A stretch of DNA of 64,000 nucleotides from JAHCHG01 sp041745765 (GTDB lineage: Bacteria; Acidobacteriota; Blastocatellia; Pyrinomonadales; Pyrinomonadaceae): assembly GCA_041745765.1 (NCBI GenBank), contig JBGTIH010000121.1, positions 1 through 64,000 of the forward strand, in the 5' to 3' direction. The position numbers were made by a program, and so were the translations under genes. Shown here piece after piece: positions 25,578 through 34,462 of the stretch. Numbering within the stretch: the first letter of the stretch is position 1; every line of letters starts with the position of its first letter. Under the pieces are notes generated by a model. It made no database searches, was not told where the DNA came from, and saw only the letters and a program-made list of their open reading frames with translations.

Positions 25578-26666
25578 TTACTCAACCCAATCGGCGATGA
25601 AAACATTAGTGTCGCCGGGAGTTTTGGCATTGCGGTTTGAAGCGAAAACTAATTTTTTGCCGTCCGGCGAAAACATCGGGAAACCGTCAAAGTCTTTATG
25701 AAACGTAACTCTTTCGAGTCCCGTGCCGTCAACATTTATCAAAGCCAGATCGAAATTTCGTTTCCGCGCATCTTCGGCAAAATAGTTTGTGCTGAAAATG
25801 ATGCCTTTTCCGTCCGGCGTGAAAAACGGGGCGAATGAAGCCGCGCCCAAATTTGTCACTTTGCGTTTGTTGGTGCCGTCGGCGTTCATTATCCAGATTT
25901 CAAAATTGTTCGGTTCGATCAGGTTTTCGCCTAACTTTTGTTTATAACGGGCGATTTCGGCTTCCGTTTTCGGATGATAAGCGCGATAGACGATCTGTTT
26001 GCCGTCCGGCGAGAAAAACGCGCCGCCGTCATAGCCGAGTTCCGTGGTCAGCCGTTTGACGTTTTTGCCGTTTATGTCCATCACATAAAGATCGAGATCG
26101 GCGTCGCGCATCGAGGTAAAAATGATCTTTTTGCCGTCGGGCGAAACCGTTGCTTCCGCGTCGTAAGTTTCGCTTTTGGTCAAACGTTTGATCTTCGAAC
26201 CATCGGCGTTTGCCGTGAAAATGTCGAACGTCGGATAGATCGCCCAGACGTAGCCTTGCGAAAAATCCGGCGGCGGCGGACATTCTTTGCTTGCCAGATG
26301 CGTCGAACCGTAAAGAATTTTCTTATTATTATTGAAAAAATATGAACAAGTCGTGCGTCCCGTTCCGTTTGAAACCATTTTTACGTTTGAACCGTCAATG
26401 TTCATCGTATAAATCTGGTCGCATTTGCGCCCGTCGCGCTTCGATTGAAAAACCAGTTGTTTTCCGTCGGTCGAAAAATACGCTTCGGCGTTTTCGCCTT
26501 CAAATGTCAATTGTTTGACGTTTTTCAGACGCTTTTCTCCTTCGACAAGCAGATTATCCGAATCATCCGGCAAATCGGCGGAAACATTAAGATCGGCTTC
26601 GACCGCGCTCGAAAAAACGAAAACAGACACGATTAAAACAAAGCAAAGGGTAAATATAAATTTCAT
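25578..26666 (-). CDS. TolB-like secreted WD40/PD40 beta-propeller protein
   Basis: 362 residues, signal peptide about 1-24. Six PD40 repeats, each carrying a variation of DGKQLVFQSKRDG, then SPDGKKIIFTSMRDADLDLY and ADGTNKRKVT, as in the TolB propeller. Often such proteins sense or bind outer-membrane or peptidoglycan partners. No pal or tolA gene is adjacent, so this is probably a stand-alone propeller. Confidence 0.88.
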   Translation of the reverse strand: MKFIFTLCFVLIVSVFVFSSAVEADLNVSADLPDDSDNLLVEGEKRLKNVKQLTFEGENAEAYFSTDGKQLVFQSKRDGRKCDQIYTMNIDGSNVKMVSNGTGRTTCSYFFNNNKKILYGSTHLASKECPPPPDFSQGYVWAIYPTFDIFTANADGSKIKRLTKSETYDAEATVSPDGKKIIFTSMRDADLDLYVMDINGKNVKRLTTELGYDGGAFFSPDGKQIVYRAYHPKTEAEIARYKQKLGENLIEPNNFEIWIMNADGTNKRKVTNLGAASFAPFFTPDGKGIIFSTNYFAEDARKRNFDLALINVDGTGLERVTFHKDFDGFPMFSPDGKKLVFASNRNAKTPGDTNVFIADWVE

Positions 26667-27244
26667 AATTATTTTTTTAAGTAGAATAAAGATTCTTCAG
26701 ATTTTAACATCTTCTGAGGCAATTCTTTTAATTAGCACACATAAATTTCACAGACGACAATTATACTGAGAACTTATAAATTCTATTTATACCTGTAAAT
26801 TAGGGCTTAAGATGCGTTTTTGCGTCAAGCGGTTGATGAAATTTGACGGTGTTTCAGAATTTATGCTGAAGAAAAATACTTTCGGAATAAGTGATAGGTG
26901 AAAGGTGATAAATGAGGCTGATTTATTTCAACTCTTGATTCGCATTATTAATTCTTCGATAAAACCTATCATTTAGCATTTATTTACAAGAATCTCTGTA
27001 AAATTTCTGATTTTACTGTTTCAGCACGCTAGTAAAAGCTATGCGCTTTCAGCGCAAGAATTTATTATGTTTTCTTTTCTTAATTTGAAAAGAAAAATCA
27101 AGCAAATTTTATTTGTGTTCTAATTCTTAAACCTCTGCACTTCCAGTGCAGAGTGGTTTAGTTTTTATTTCCGGTAAATTTGATTCGGGCAGTTGGCTTT
27201 CTGACGCGTCCGGCAAAGTGAATTTGCTGCAAATTGAAGAATTG
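26667..27244. other. 578-base spacer with degenerate heptad array and two small hairpins
   Basis: Holds a degenerate array pair at 26889-26987 (left units GTGATAG, GTGAAAG, GTGATAA), a small stem TGCGCTTTCAGCGCA at 27042-27056 and a stronger one, TAAACCTCTGCAC at 27128-27140 pairing with 27146-27160. I see no gene in it. Confidence 0.6.
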
Positions 27245-27964
27245 TCAACCGTTTATCGCATAGCGTTGGATTGTGAATAGATGAGAAATTCCTTTTTCTG
27301 CCAGATCGAGCATCGCATTCATCTGTTCGCGGTCGAAAGGTTCCTGTTCTGCCGTGCCTTGAATTTCGATGAACTTTCCGCCGCCCGTGCAGACGACGTT
27401 CATATCAACATCGGCTTCGGAATCTTCTTCGTAACACAGATCGAGCAGCGGATTCTTGGCGATCATCCCGACGCTGATCGCCGCAACTTCCGTCAGAATC
27501 GGCGATTTTTTCAAAGTTCCTTTTGCCATCATTTTTTTAACGGCTAAAGCCAGCGCGACATACGCGCCCGTGATCGAAGCCGTGCGCGTTCCGCCGTCGG
27601 CTTGAATCACGTCGCAATCAATAAAAATCTGGCGTTCGCCTAAGATTTTTAAATCAATAACGGTTCGCAGACTGCGCCCGATAAGCCGCTGAATTTCCAT
27701 CGTTCGCCCCGAAGGTCGCATCGTTTCGCGGTTTGTACGCGTGTGCGTCGCACGCGGCAGCATCGCATATTCCGCCGTTACCCAGCCTTGTCCTTTGTTG
27801 CGCAGGAAAAACGGCACGCGGTCTTCGACCGTCGCGTTGCACAAAACCCTTGTATTGCCGACCTCGATAAACGCCGAGCCTTCCGCATACGGCGAATAAT
27901 TCGGCGTGATTTTGGTTTCCCTGATTTGATCGAAATTTCGATTGTCTATTCTCGTATAACTCAT
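27245..27964 (-). CDS. rph: Ribonuclease PH
   Basis: Phosphorolytic 3'-5' exoribonuclease that trims tRNA 3' ends. 239 residues, the standard length. Conserved RPSGRTMEIQRLIGRSLR and DCDVIQADGGTRTASITGA are present, with the catalytic Asp residues in the second motif and the EIQGTAEQEPF segment. Downstream of murI on the same strand, separated by a heptad hairpin. Confidence 0.96.
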   Translation of the reverse strand: MSYTRIDNRNFDQIRETKITPNYSPYAEGSAFIEVGNTRVLCNATVEDRVPFFLRNKGQGWVTAEYAMLPRATHTRTNRETMRPSGRTMEIQRLIGRSLRTVIDLKILGERQIFIDCDVIQADGGTRTASITGAYVALALAVKKMMAKGTLKKSPILTEVAAISVGMIAKNPLLDLCYEEDSEADVDMNVVCTGGGKFIEIQGTAEQEPFDREQMNAMLDLAEKGISHLFTIQRYAING

Positions 27965-27974
27965 TTTTCTTAAT

Positions 27975-28051
27975 AGTGAATGGTGAATGGTGAATGATGA
28001 ATGACTGATTATATAAATAATTCACCATTCACCATTCACCGTTCACCATTA
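27975..28051. repeat. Heptad array pair (unit GTGAATG) between murI and rph
   Basis: Left arm 27975-28005 (GTGAATG repeated, then ATGAATG) and right arm 28020-28051 (TTCACCA repeated) form an almost perfect long hairpin. The right arm reaches the murI stop codon. Confidence 0.85.
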
Positions 28052-28939
28052 TAATTTGTCTTTTTCGAAAACCTCTACGGCTTCGAGTCTGGCGGGCTTG
28101 CTGCCCAAAAATCTTTCGGCGACGCGGGCGAATCTGTCCGCCGCGTCCGTTACGTAAAAATGATCCAGATCATCGCATAAACGCCGTTCGTTTCGATGTT
28201 CGGACGGCTTTTCGTTTTGCAGATTTTTTTCCGACAGAAGATTTTCGACTTCTTCGGCGCACGCTTCGCCCGAATCAATAAGAATAACATTTTCGCCGAC
28301 CGTTTGCTGAATCACTTTGCGCAAAATCGGATAATGCGTGCAGCCCAAAACGAGCGCATCAACATTTTTATCAACGATTTTTTGCAGATATTTTTTGGCA
28401 ATCGAAAAGGTTTCCGGCTCGTTCGTCCAGTTTTCTTCCGCCAGCGGAACAAATAAAGCGCACGCCGATTCGATAATTTCCGCAGTTTCGGAAGCGTTTC
28501 TGATTGATTGCGCATAGGCTTTGCTCTGAATGGTCGCTTCGGTGGCGATCACGCCGATTTTCGCCTGTTTTTTGTTTTCGGTCAGCGCGACGGCTTTTCG
28601 CGCTCCGGGACCGATTACGCCGACGACATCGAGACCGACCGCACAGCGAATCGCCGGAAGCGCGAGTGCGGAAGCCGTATTGCAAGCGACAACGAGAATT
28701 TTTATGCCGCGCGACGCGAGAAAAAGCGAATTTTCAATCGCATAGCGTTCGACCGTAGCGAGCGATTTTGTCCCGTACGGTACGCGCGCCGTGTCGCCCA
28801 GATAAATAAAACGCTCATTCGGCAAACGATGATGCAGAGCGCGATAAACAGTTAAACCGCCGACACCGCTGTCGAAAATGCCGATTGGCAGATTTGTGTT
28901 GTTCTTGTGTTTTTCGCTTTCTTTGTTCACAAAATTCAC
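28049..28939 (-). CDS. murI: Glutamate racemase
   Basis: Supplies D-glutamate for peptidoglycan. 296 residues from GTG 28939; a second GTG at 28930 is equally possible, and neither has a clear Shine-Dalgarno. Motifs: IGIFDSGVGGLTVYR at the N-terminus, VVACNTASALALP (catalytic Cys) and LGCTHYPIL (second catalytic Cys). A C-terminal Arg-rich extension follows. Confidence 0.94.
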   Translation of the reverse strand: MNFVNKESEKHKNNTNLPIGIFDSGVGGLTVYRALHHRLPNERFIYLGDTARVPYGTKSLATVERYAIENSLFLASRGIKILVVACNTASALALPAIRCAVGLDVVGVIGPGARKAVALTENKKQAKIGVIATEATIQSKAYAQSIRNASETAEIIESACALFVPLAEENWTNEPETFSIAKKYLQKIVDKNVDALVLGCTHYPILRKVIQQTVGENVILIDSGEACAEEVENLLSEKNLQNEKPSEHRNERRLCDDLDHFYVTDAADRFARVAERFLGSKPARLEAVEVFEKDKL

Positions 28940-29076
28940 TAACCGACAAGGCTAAAAGCATAAATGCCCGCTTAGTGAAAGTCAAAGAAACACGAGCCAA
29001 AATTATATGTGGGATATGGTGGTCAGCGAGGGGCGAGAAATATGAAGTTATAACTGGATTGGTACACTTTTTATAA

Positions 29077-29129
29077 TCAAACTAAACGGCTTTGCATCGG
29101 AGCAATAAAAGTAAAACCGTTTAGTTTGA
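29077..29129 (-). terminator. Hairpin downstream of the PqqD-like gene
   Basis: 13-bp perfect stem (TCAAACTAAACGG at 29077-29089 with 29117-29129). Read on the minus strand it follows the PqqD-like stop (29154) and is followed by an A+T-rich tail. A terminator is likely. Confidence 0.6.
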
Positions 29130-29153
29130 CTAAATTTGGGGGTGAGGGTATGA

Positions 29154-29423
29154 TTAGGCAAATTGCGGGTTATATTCTAAGAGGCACTCCGAAGATAAAC
29201 GGTCAATAGCATATAAAACTAAATTTTCGCTTACCGGAACGCCCAATTCTTTCTCCATTTCCAGGGCAATTTCGCTTGATTCTTTTTTGCCGTCGCATTT
29301 TTGCCAAACGTAAGCAGAAGTCGGGTTAAGGCAAATCGCATTGGCATTTCGCAAGTCGTGAATAAATAGTTCGCCGGTTTCTTCTTGAATCAATAAATCT
29401 TGTTTTCTCGCAATCGGTTTCAT
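29154..29423 (-). CDS. PqqD-like peptide chaperone (RRE fold)
   Basis: 89 residues, typical of free-standing PqqD/RRE proteins: RKQDLLIQEETGELFIHDL, then NAICLNPTSAYVWQKCDGK and a helical C-terminus. These domains hold the leader of ribosomally made modified peptides for tailoring enzymes, but no modifying enzyme or precursor is seen nearby. A good GGAGAG site precedes ATG 29423. The upstream region carries a sigma-54 promoter, suggesting that expression needs an enhancer-binding activator. Confidence 0.8.
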   Translation of the reverse strand: MKPIARKQDLLIQEETGELFIHDLRNANAICLNPTSAYVWQKCDGKKESSEIALEMEKELGVPVSENLVLYAIDRLSSECLLEYNPQFA

Positions 29424-29471
29424 AAATTTCTCTCCGTTTTGAAATTCTTGCTGTTAGGCGCATTTACTTAG

Positions 29472-29487
29472 TGCAACGATTGTGCCA
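29472..29487 (-). promoter_or_regulatory. Sigma-54 (RpoN) promoter of the PqqD-like gene
   Basis: TGGCACAATCGTTGCA on the minus strand matches the -24/-12 consensus TGGCAC-N5-TTGCA exactly. The inferred transcript start would be about 29460, giving a leader of about 38 nt before ATG 29423. Confidence 0.7.
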
Positions 29488-29627
29488 AAAACAGAAATTA
29501 TGATATTACTCCGATTTTTATTACCAAATTGTAAAACTGTTTGATTTAAAAAGATTTAACTTGAATAAATGAGGTCGGTCAGATTGAACGATAACTTGAG
29601 CTTTTTGATGTGTGTAAGAAAAAAAAT

Positions 29628-30004
29628 TGGTGGAGGCGGCGGGAATCGAACCCGCATCCAAAAGTTGCGACCCAGAGAATCTACACGTTTAGTCAATTTG
29701 CTTCTGGTTTCGTCTGCAAAAAGTTAGCAAAATGACAAAACCTTTTTACAGACTAGCCTGACTGATGTTTCGCTCGCATTCGCAGACGGAAAATGAAAGC
29801 TAGCTTAAAATGTGTTATGCCTCAGACGACGCGCTTTAAGCAAACTTGTCGCGAGACATCGCTGTAGCTAAAGTTAATTAGGCAGCGAGAGCTAATTCTT
29901 GATTAGCATTTGTTTTTCTTTCAGAATTTATAACGGGCTACAGAAAGATCGCCCGACGTGCATCCAAAGATCTATACAAACTCCTGTCGAAGCCTGTCGC
30001 CCCC
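29628..30004 (-). ncRNA. ssrA: Transfer-messenger RNA
   Basis: One-piece tmRNA of 377 nt. The 5' end (GGGGGCGACAGGCTTCGAC) pairs with the 3' end CGCCTCC followed by an encoded CCA (29628-29630). The T-arm-like GGTTCGATTCCCGCC is near the 3' end. The open tag frame ends in codons for LALAA and a stop; reading back gives ERKTNANQELALAA, although the exact resume codon is uncertain. It rescues stalled ribosomes together with SmpB. Confidence 0.95.
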
Positions 30005-30067
30005 AAAAGGAATGTTAGTCTACAACATTTAGAGGGAAAATCAAAGACAATGGTTGGAAATAGTTTT

Positions 30068-31150
30068 TTATTTGCCGACTCTTTTTTTGTTTTTGCCGAA
30101 TCCGAATCTGATTCCGGTCGAAAGCCGAAAATCGTTTTTCTCGGTGCGGTCAATCGGACGACTGTTGAAACGATTTCCAACTGTCAGATGCCAACCGAGC
30201 CAGTTATTTATATCGGTTTGCAGCGAAGCGTCGAAAAGTGAGCGAAGATCGCCTATTTTTGAAATATTAGGATATAAAACGGCGCGTTCGGTCAGACGGA
30301 CGCGTGAATTTAGTTGCAGTTTCATCTCTTGCCCGATCAGCAATTCGGCGGAGTTTCGGTGAATTCTGGTCGAAAAATTCTCGTAATTATTCGTTACGCC
30401 CATCGTGAAATCGAGATTCAGACGGTCTTTGCGAACCGCGTGATAACCCATTCCGCCGCCTAAAACGGCGCGAAGATTAAGTTTCTGCGGTTTGTTATAT
30501 TCAAAATCACTCGAACCGAAGGCAAACCATTTCCGGTTGATGTCCACATCGTAACGTGCGCCCGACCAGATGCTTTGCGCTCTCGTTCGGCGATTGTTGC
30601 CGGAAGTGTCTTTAACCTGCAAAGCGTTGGCATAAACCGTTAATTTATTTTTTGCGGTTTCGCGCACGCCGCGAAGTCCTGCCGTAAAGGTGCGCGTGTC
30701 GGCATTTCCGCTCGTCATACTGAATCCGACATCAACAGTTCCACTCCAAAAATCGGTTAATCTCGATTCTTCGATGCGTTTTTGTTCGGCTTCGTATTTT
30801 TTCTGATCTTCCGATGTGCGAACCGTTTTGATCGCTTCTTTCTCAACGATCAAATTTTCCGCTTCCTCTATTTCTATTTTTACTTTGTCTTCTTCGGTTT
30901 CGATTCTTCCCTGAACAATTTTTCCGTCATCAAGTGTCAGCATCAAAGGCGCGTCGGTAATAATTTCGGCAACCGCCGACCATTTTATTCGCACAGTTCC
31001 GGCGGCTTCGGTCTGAATTACGACAAAATCACCGTCTTTCCTGATGATTTTTCCCGTCAAACGGTCACCGTTTATCAAAATTACTTGATCGGCAAAAACC
31101 TGCGAATGCAGAAAAATTATTAAAAGCAAAGATAATAAAATTTTAGGCAT
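30068..31150 (-). CDS. DUF481-family outer-membrane protein
   Basis: 360 residues, signal peptide about 1-20 (ending QVFAD). The N-terminal part is beta-rich with GDRLTGKIIRKDGDFVVIQT and a basic coiled segment; the C-terminal two thirds form a DUF481 beta-barrel with alternating aromatic strands (FWSGTVDVGFSMTSGNADT at its beginning, LSTGIRFGFGKNKK at the end). Likely outer-membrane. Function in the family is not established. It stands alone next to tmRNA. Confidence 0.85.
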   Translation of the reverse strand: MPKILLSLLLIIFLHSQVFADQVILINGDRLTGKIIRKDGDFVVIQTEAAGTVRIKWSAVAEIITDAPLMLTLDDGKIVQGRIETEEDKVKIEIEEAENLIVEKEAIKTVRTSEDQKKYEAEQKRIEESRLTDFWSGTVDVGFSMTSGNADTRTFTAGLRGVRETAKNKLTVYANALQVKDTSGNNRRTRAQSIWSGARYDVDINRKWFAFGSSDFEYNKPQKLNLRAVLGGGMGYHAVRKDRLNLDFTMGVTNNYENFSTRIHRNSAELLIGQEMKLQLNSRVRLTERAVLYPNISKIGDLRSLFDASLQTDINNWLGWHLTVGNRFNSRPIDRTEKNDFRLSTGIRFGFGKNKKRVGK

Positions 31151-31305
31151 AGTTTCGTCGTGTGTTTGAAAATCTTTGGTTATGGAGCAAGAAATCTCAT
31201 TTCTTAAATTATCAAGTTTAACAATAAAATCTATACTTGAGAAGATTTCATAATTTAAATTTATCCGACATTAAGTCAATTTTCGCGTCGGTCAATTGTG
31301 CTTTA

Positions 31306-32025
31306 TCATAACAACGAATCGGCATAACTTGCCAGAAGTGCTGGATTCGGAACGGTTACGATTTTTCCTTCGATAATAATCAATCCTTGATTTTGCAGAC
31401 GGAAAAGCGCACGCGTGACGACTTCGCGGACTGTGCCGACGCGGGCGGCAATCTGATTGTGAGTTAATTTCTGCTTAAAGCGAAAGCCGCCGTCCGCTGT
31501 TTGTTTTCCCTCTGCCGTTGCTTGCTCAAAAAGCAGACGAGCAAGCCTTTGGCCGACTTCGCGCAGGGAAAGCGTTTCGACCAATTCGGCGCATTTTCGC
31601 AGGCGTTTGGCAAGGAGTTCGGTTGCGGCAAGCGCGATTTGCGAATGTTTTAGACAAAGATTTCTAACTTCTTTTTTAGCGAGAAAATAAACAATTGTCG
31701 GTTCTTCGGCGGCGACGGTCGAAGGATAATTTCCGTTATCGAAAACAGGCACTTCCGCGATGGTCGCGACGGCGCGTTCGACGTGAATAATCTGCTCGCG
31801 CCCGTCCGCGCCGGTACGAAACGCCCGCACCGCGCCTGCCGCAACAACGAATAAACCGGCGGCTTCTTCGCCGGCAATAAACAAAATCTCGTCGCGTTCG
31901 AGCCTTTTCTCAACGGCGTGAACGGCTAAAATGCGGAGAACATCTTCATCTAAACTGTGAAAAAGCTCGGTTTGTTTGAGAATTGTCATTTTGTCGGTGA
32001 TCATTCCCAAAATTCTACCGTTCAT
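31306..32025 (-). CDS. Crp/Fnr-family transcriptional regulator
   Basis: About 239 residues from ATG 32025; ATG 32004 or 31989 is also possible. An N-terminal cyclic-nucleotide-type effector domain (LFVVAAGAVRAFRTGADGRE) and a C-terminal Crp-type helix-turn-helix (KLTHNQIAARVGTVREVVTR). No N-terminal Cys cluster, so it is not a classical oxygen-sensing Fnr. It lies at the end of the nitrate/stress gene row and probably regulates it; two TGTGA-N6-TCACA-type sites before ric (42751, 42922) could be its targets. Confidence 0.88.
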   Translation of the reverse strand: MNGRILGMITDKMTILKQTELFHSLDEDVLRILAVHAVEKRLERDEILFIAGEEAAGLFVVAAGAVRAFRTGADGREQIIHVERAVATIAEVPVFDNGNYPSTVAAEEPTIVYFLAKKEVRNLCLKHSQIALAATELLAKRLRKCAELVETLSLREVGQRLARLLFEQATAEGKQTADGGFRFKQKLTHNQIAARVGTVREVVTRALFRLQNQGLIIIEGKIVTVPNPALLASYADSLL

Positions 32026-32107
32026 TCGGGGCAAATTCAAAGGTGGACTTCAGTTCAGAAAACTTTACAAACCGCCGTTTTTTTTCGAAATTTATTTTTA
32101 GTTTGTT

Positions 32108-33295
32108 TTAACGAATGTTGGCTTGATTATTTGAACTGCCGCGCAAAAAGTAGAAATAATTGATTACCAGACACATTGCGGCAAAAGCCGAGAGCAAAAC
32201 GAAACCGATCGTATAGCTTCCGGTCGCGTCTTTGACGAGTCCGAGTTCGAGCGGCGGGAAAAAGCCGCCAAGTCCGCCGAATGCGCCAACAAGTCCCGTC
32301 ACGGTGCCGGTTTCCTTCGGAAAATACTGCGGAACGAGTTTGAAAACCGCGCCGTTTCCCAAACCTAAAGCCGCCGCGCAGCCCAGTGCGCCGATGGTGA
32401 ACAGCACTATCGTCGTAAAACTCAATAGCAGAGACAAAGCGGCGATAGCAGCGAAAACAAGAACTAAAACTTTCGCGCCGCCGAATTTATCGGCTAAAAT
32501 GCCGCCGACCGGACGCATTAAGGTAGCCAGAACGACAAATCCGGCGGCTCGCGCTCCGGCATCGGTTGCCGAAAGATTAAAAATCTCCCGCAAAAACGTC
32601 GGCATATAAAGCGCGAGTGCGACGAATCCGCCGAAGGTTAAAAAATAAAAAAGCGATAAAACCCAGGCGGTTTTCGAACGCTTCAGAACGCTCAGGTTTT
32701 CGAGCAACGATTTTCTCTGTGTTGCGACGGAAGCGTCGCGGGCGGTGAAATAAAAAACGATTCCCCAGATTAAAGCAACTGCCGCGAAGATAAAGAAAAC
32801 CGTCCGCCAATCGCCGAGCCAGAGCGCGAGAACGGGCGCAAAAAAAACGGCGATTGACTGCCCGATATTTCCCATTCCGTAAACGCCGAGCGCGGTGCCT
32901 TGTTTTTCCGGCGCAAACCATTTGGAAGTAAAACCGACACCGACCGGAAAGGTCGTTCCGGCGATTCCGAGCAGCAGCCCGAAAATTAAAAGCTGCGTAA
33001 AACTGTTTGATAAACCGATGGCGATTGCCGGAAGCGCCGAAAAAACAAGCAGCGCGGAAAAAACGATGCGTCCGCCGAAACGGTCGGCGAGCAGTCCGGC
33101 AAATAGTCTGCCGATTGAACCGAGTAGAACGGGAATCGCAATCAGCAGACTTTTTTCGGTCGCGCTTAAATTGTAAAGCTCTGTAAAAGTCGGCGCGAGC
33201 GCGGCGATCAATCCCCAGACCGCAAATGAAACGGCAAACGCCGTCGTTGAGAGAAAAAGAGCGCGTCCCGCTCCCGCTTTAAATTTATCGCTCAT
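32108..33295 (-). CDS. narK: NarK-type nitrate/nitrite transporter (MFS)
   Basis: 395 residues with 12 predicted membrane segments. The MFS motif GRLFAGLLADRFGGR is present between helices 2 and 3, and GVGFTSKWFAPEKQGTALG plus ALGLGNGAVFKLVPQYFP are the NarK/NasA nitrate signature motifs. Imports nitrate or exchanges it with nitrite. Fits the adjacent molybdopterin reductase. Starts 25 nt after the DUF3565 gene. Confidence 0.9.
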   Translation of the reverse strand: MSDKFKAGAGRALFLSTTAFAVSFAVWGLIAALAPTFTELYNLSATEKSLLIAIPVLLGSIGRLFAGLLADRFGGRIVFSALLVFSALPAIAIGLSNSFTQLLIFGLLLGIAGTTFPVGVGFTSKWFAPEKQGTALGVYGMGNIGQSIAVFFAPVLALWLGDWRTVFFIFAAVALIWGIVFYFTARDASVATQRKSLLENLSVLKRSKTAWVLSLFYFLTFGGFVALALYMPTFLREIFNLSATDAGARAAGFVVLATLMRPVGGILADKFGGAKVLVLVFAAIAALSLLLSFTTIVLFTIGALGCAAALGLGNGAVFKLVPQYFPKETGTVTGLVGAFGGLGGFFPPLELGLVKDATGSYTIGFVLLSAFAAMCLVINYFYFLRGSSNNQANIR

Positions 33296-33319
33296 AAAAA
33301 TCGTTTTGTAATGAAAAAC

Positions 33320-33523
33320 TTAAAAATCCTTCGGCTTATCTTCAGCGCATTTTTTGCAGTCGAGCGGTGCGCCCAATTTTTCGCGCCGTCCTTCTTCGTT
33401 CAAAACCCATTCGCGCGAAACGAGCGGCGGTTTGTGGCGAACATGCTGAAAATGTCCGCATTCGAGCGCTGCTCGCCAATCATTTTCGCCGTCTGTGTCA
33501 AAACCGATTATCTTTCGTTTCAT
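33320..33523 (-). CDS. DUF3565 small protein
   Basis: 67 residues with the DUF3565 pattern: GFDTDGENDWRAALECGH, QHVRHKPP and a C-terminal LDCKKC. The two Cys-containing motifs suggest metal binding. Family members often sit near nitrogen or stress genes; function unknown. Its ATG overlaps the preceding stop by one base (TAATG). Confidence 0.8.
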   Translation of the reverse strand: MKRKIIGFDTDGENDWRAALECGHFQHVRHKPPLVSREWVLNEEGRREKLGAPLDCKKCAEDKPKDF

Positions 33524-33861
33524 TATTTTGCAGGCAGCTTATGTATTATCTTCCGGCGCGAAGCGGGTTTCCACCAGAGAAAAATCGAAAGCGCGATTGC
33601 CCAGCAAACGCCAGATGAGATCACGAGCGGCAAAAGTTTTGCGAAATGTCCGGCAAGCGCGGCTTCGACGGTTGCCGACAGAACCCAAAGCTGCGCAATA
33701 TTTATCATCACGAGCATCACGAGCCGCGCCTGCCAGACCGCCGTTCGCCCGCGTTCCTGCGGTCTTCGCCCGCCTTGAAATTCGGCGACGCGATTTGCTT
33801 CGTTTGTATTAAAAGATATTTCATTAGGTTGCGCGTTTTCCGATTCGTTAAATTTATCCAT
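33523..33861 (-). CDS. Small membrane protein of the nitrate gene row
   Basis: 112 residues from ATG 33861, with two membrane helices near the C-terminus (VMLVMINIAQLWVLSATVEA and LVISSGVCWAIALSIFLWW). N-terminal half soluble and charged. Small proteins of this type (DUF6755-like; not verified) often accompany Rieske/nitrate clusters. It overlaps the Rieske gene end (33854-33861) and the DUF3565 start. Confidence 0.65.
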   Translation of the reverse strand: MDKFNESENAQPNEISFNTNEANRVAEFQGGRRPQERGRTAVWQARLVMLVMINIAQLWVLSATVEAALAGHFAKLLPLVISSGVCWAIALSIFLWWKPASRRKIIHKLPAK

Positions 33862-34462
33862 GATCGCCACCCGCGTGTCTTCCAATTGCCCAGACTTCGC
33901 CGCCAGCCCGTATTTCGATTTCTATTTTATCAAGCGGGCGCAGCGGCGGACCGTATATGACCGCGCCCGTCTGCGTATCGAAAGCTCCTTCATGGCACGG
34001 ACATTCGAGATTATTCGTGCGCTTTTCAAAATAAACCGGACACATCAAATGCGTGCATTGCTGTCCGTGCGCGTGATAATTTCCGTCCAATGTGCGAACC
34101 AGAATCGCCGTGTTATTTTCGTTCGGATAATAAAAATTCAAAGCGTTTCCGGGCTGAAGAGTTTCCGCTCCTTCGATTTTCACCGGTGCGAATTCGGGCG
34201 TAAACTGCGAGTCGTATGCATATTTTCCGGCAAAACCCGCCGCTCCTAAAAAGAGTGTCGTCGAGGTTAAAAACAGAAAATTGCAAAACTCGCGCCTCGT
34301 TACCTGCGCTTCTTCGTCGCGCTCGAACGGAAATTCCGCCTGATGCGGCGCGGTCGCCGCGCGCACGTCGCGCTCGTCGGAAATTTCGGCGCTGATCGCC
34401 GCTTCGCGGTCAACCGCCAGAATATTTTTTACCGTTTTTTCATTTAAATATTTAGAATTCAT
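33854..34462 (-). CDS. Rieske [2Fe-2S] protein, membrane anchored
   Basis: About 202 residues. A twin-arginine-like RREFCNFLF and a single hydrophobic helix anchor the protein. Cluster motifs are CTHLMC (Cys-X-His) and CPCHEGAF (Cys-X-X-His). It probably passes electrons from quinol to the reductase encoded at 35201. ATG 34462 overlaps the ferredoxin stop by 11 nt; the longer upstream frame is out of register with the ferredoxin gene. Confidence 0.88.
   Translation of the reverse strand: MNSKYLNEKTVKNILAVDREAAISAEISDERDVRAATAPHQAEFPFERDEEAQVTRREFCNFLFLTSTTLFLGAAGFAGKYAYDSQFTPEFAPVKIEGAETLQPGNALNFYYPNENNTAILVRTLDGNYHAHGQQCTHLMCPVYFEKRTNNLECPCHEGAFDTQTGAVIYGPPLRPLDKIEIEIRAGGEVWAIGRHAGGDHG

Noticed and set aside
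29138..29160. GGGGGTGAGGG as a ribosome-binding site for a plus-strand gene
   Set aside because: The following ATG opens only a few codons and lies over the PqqD-like gene end.
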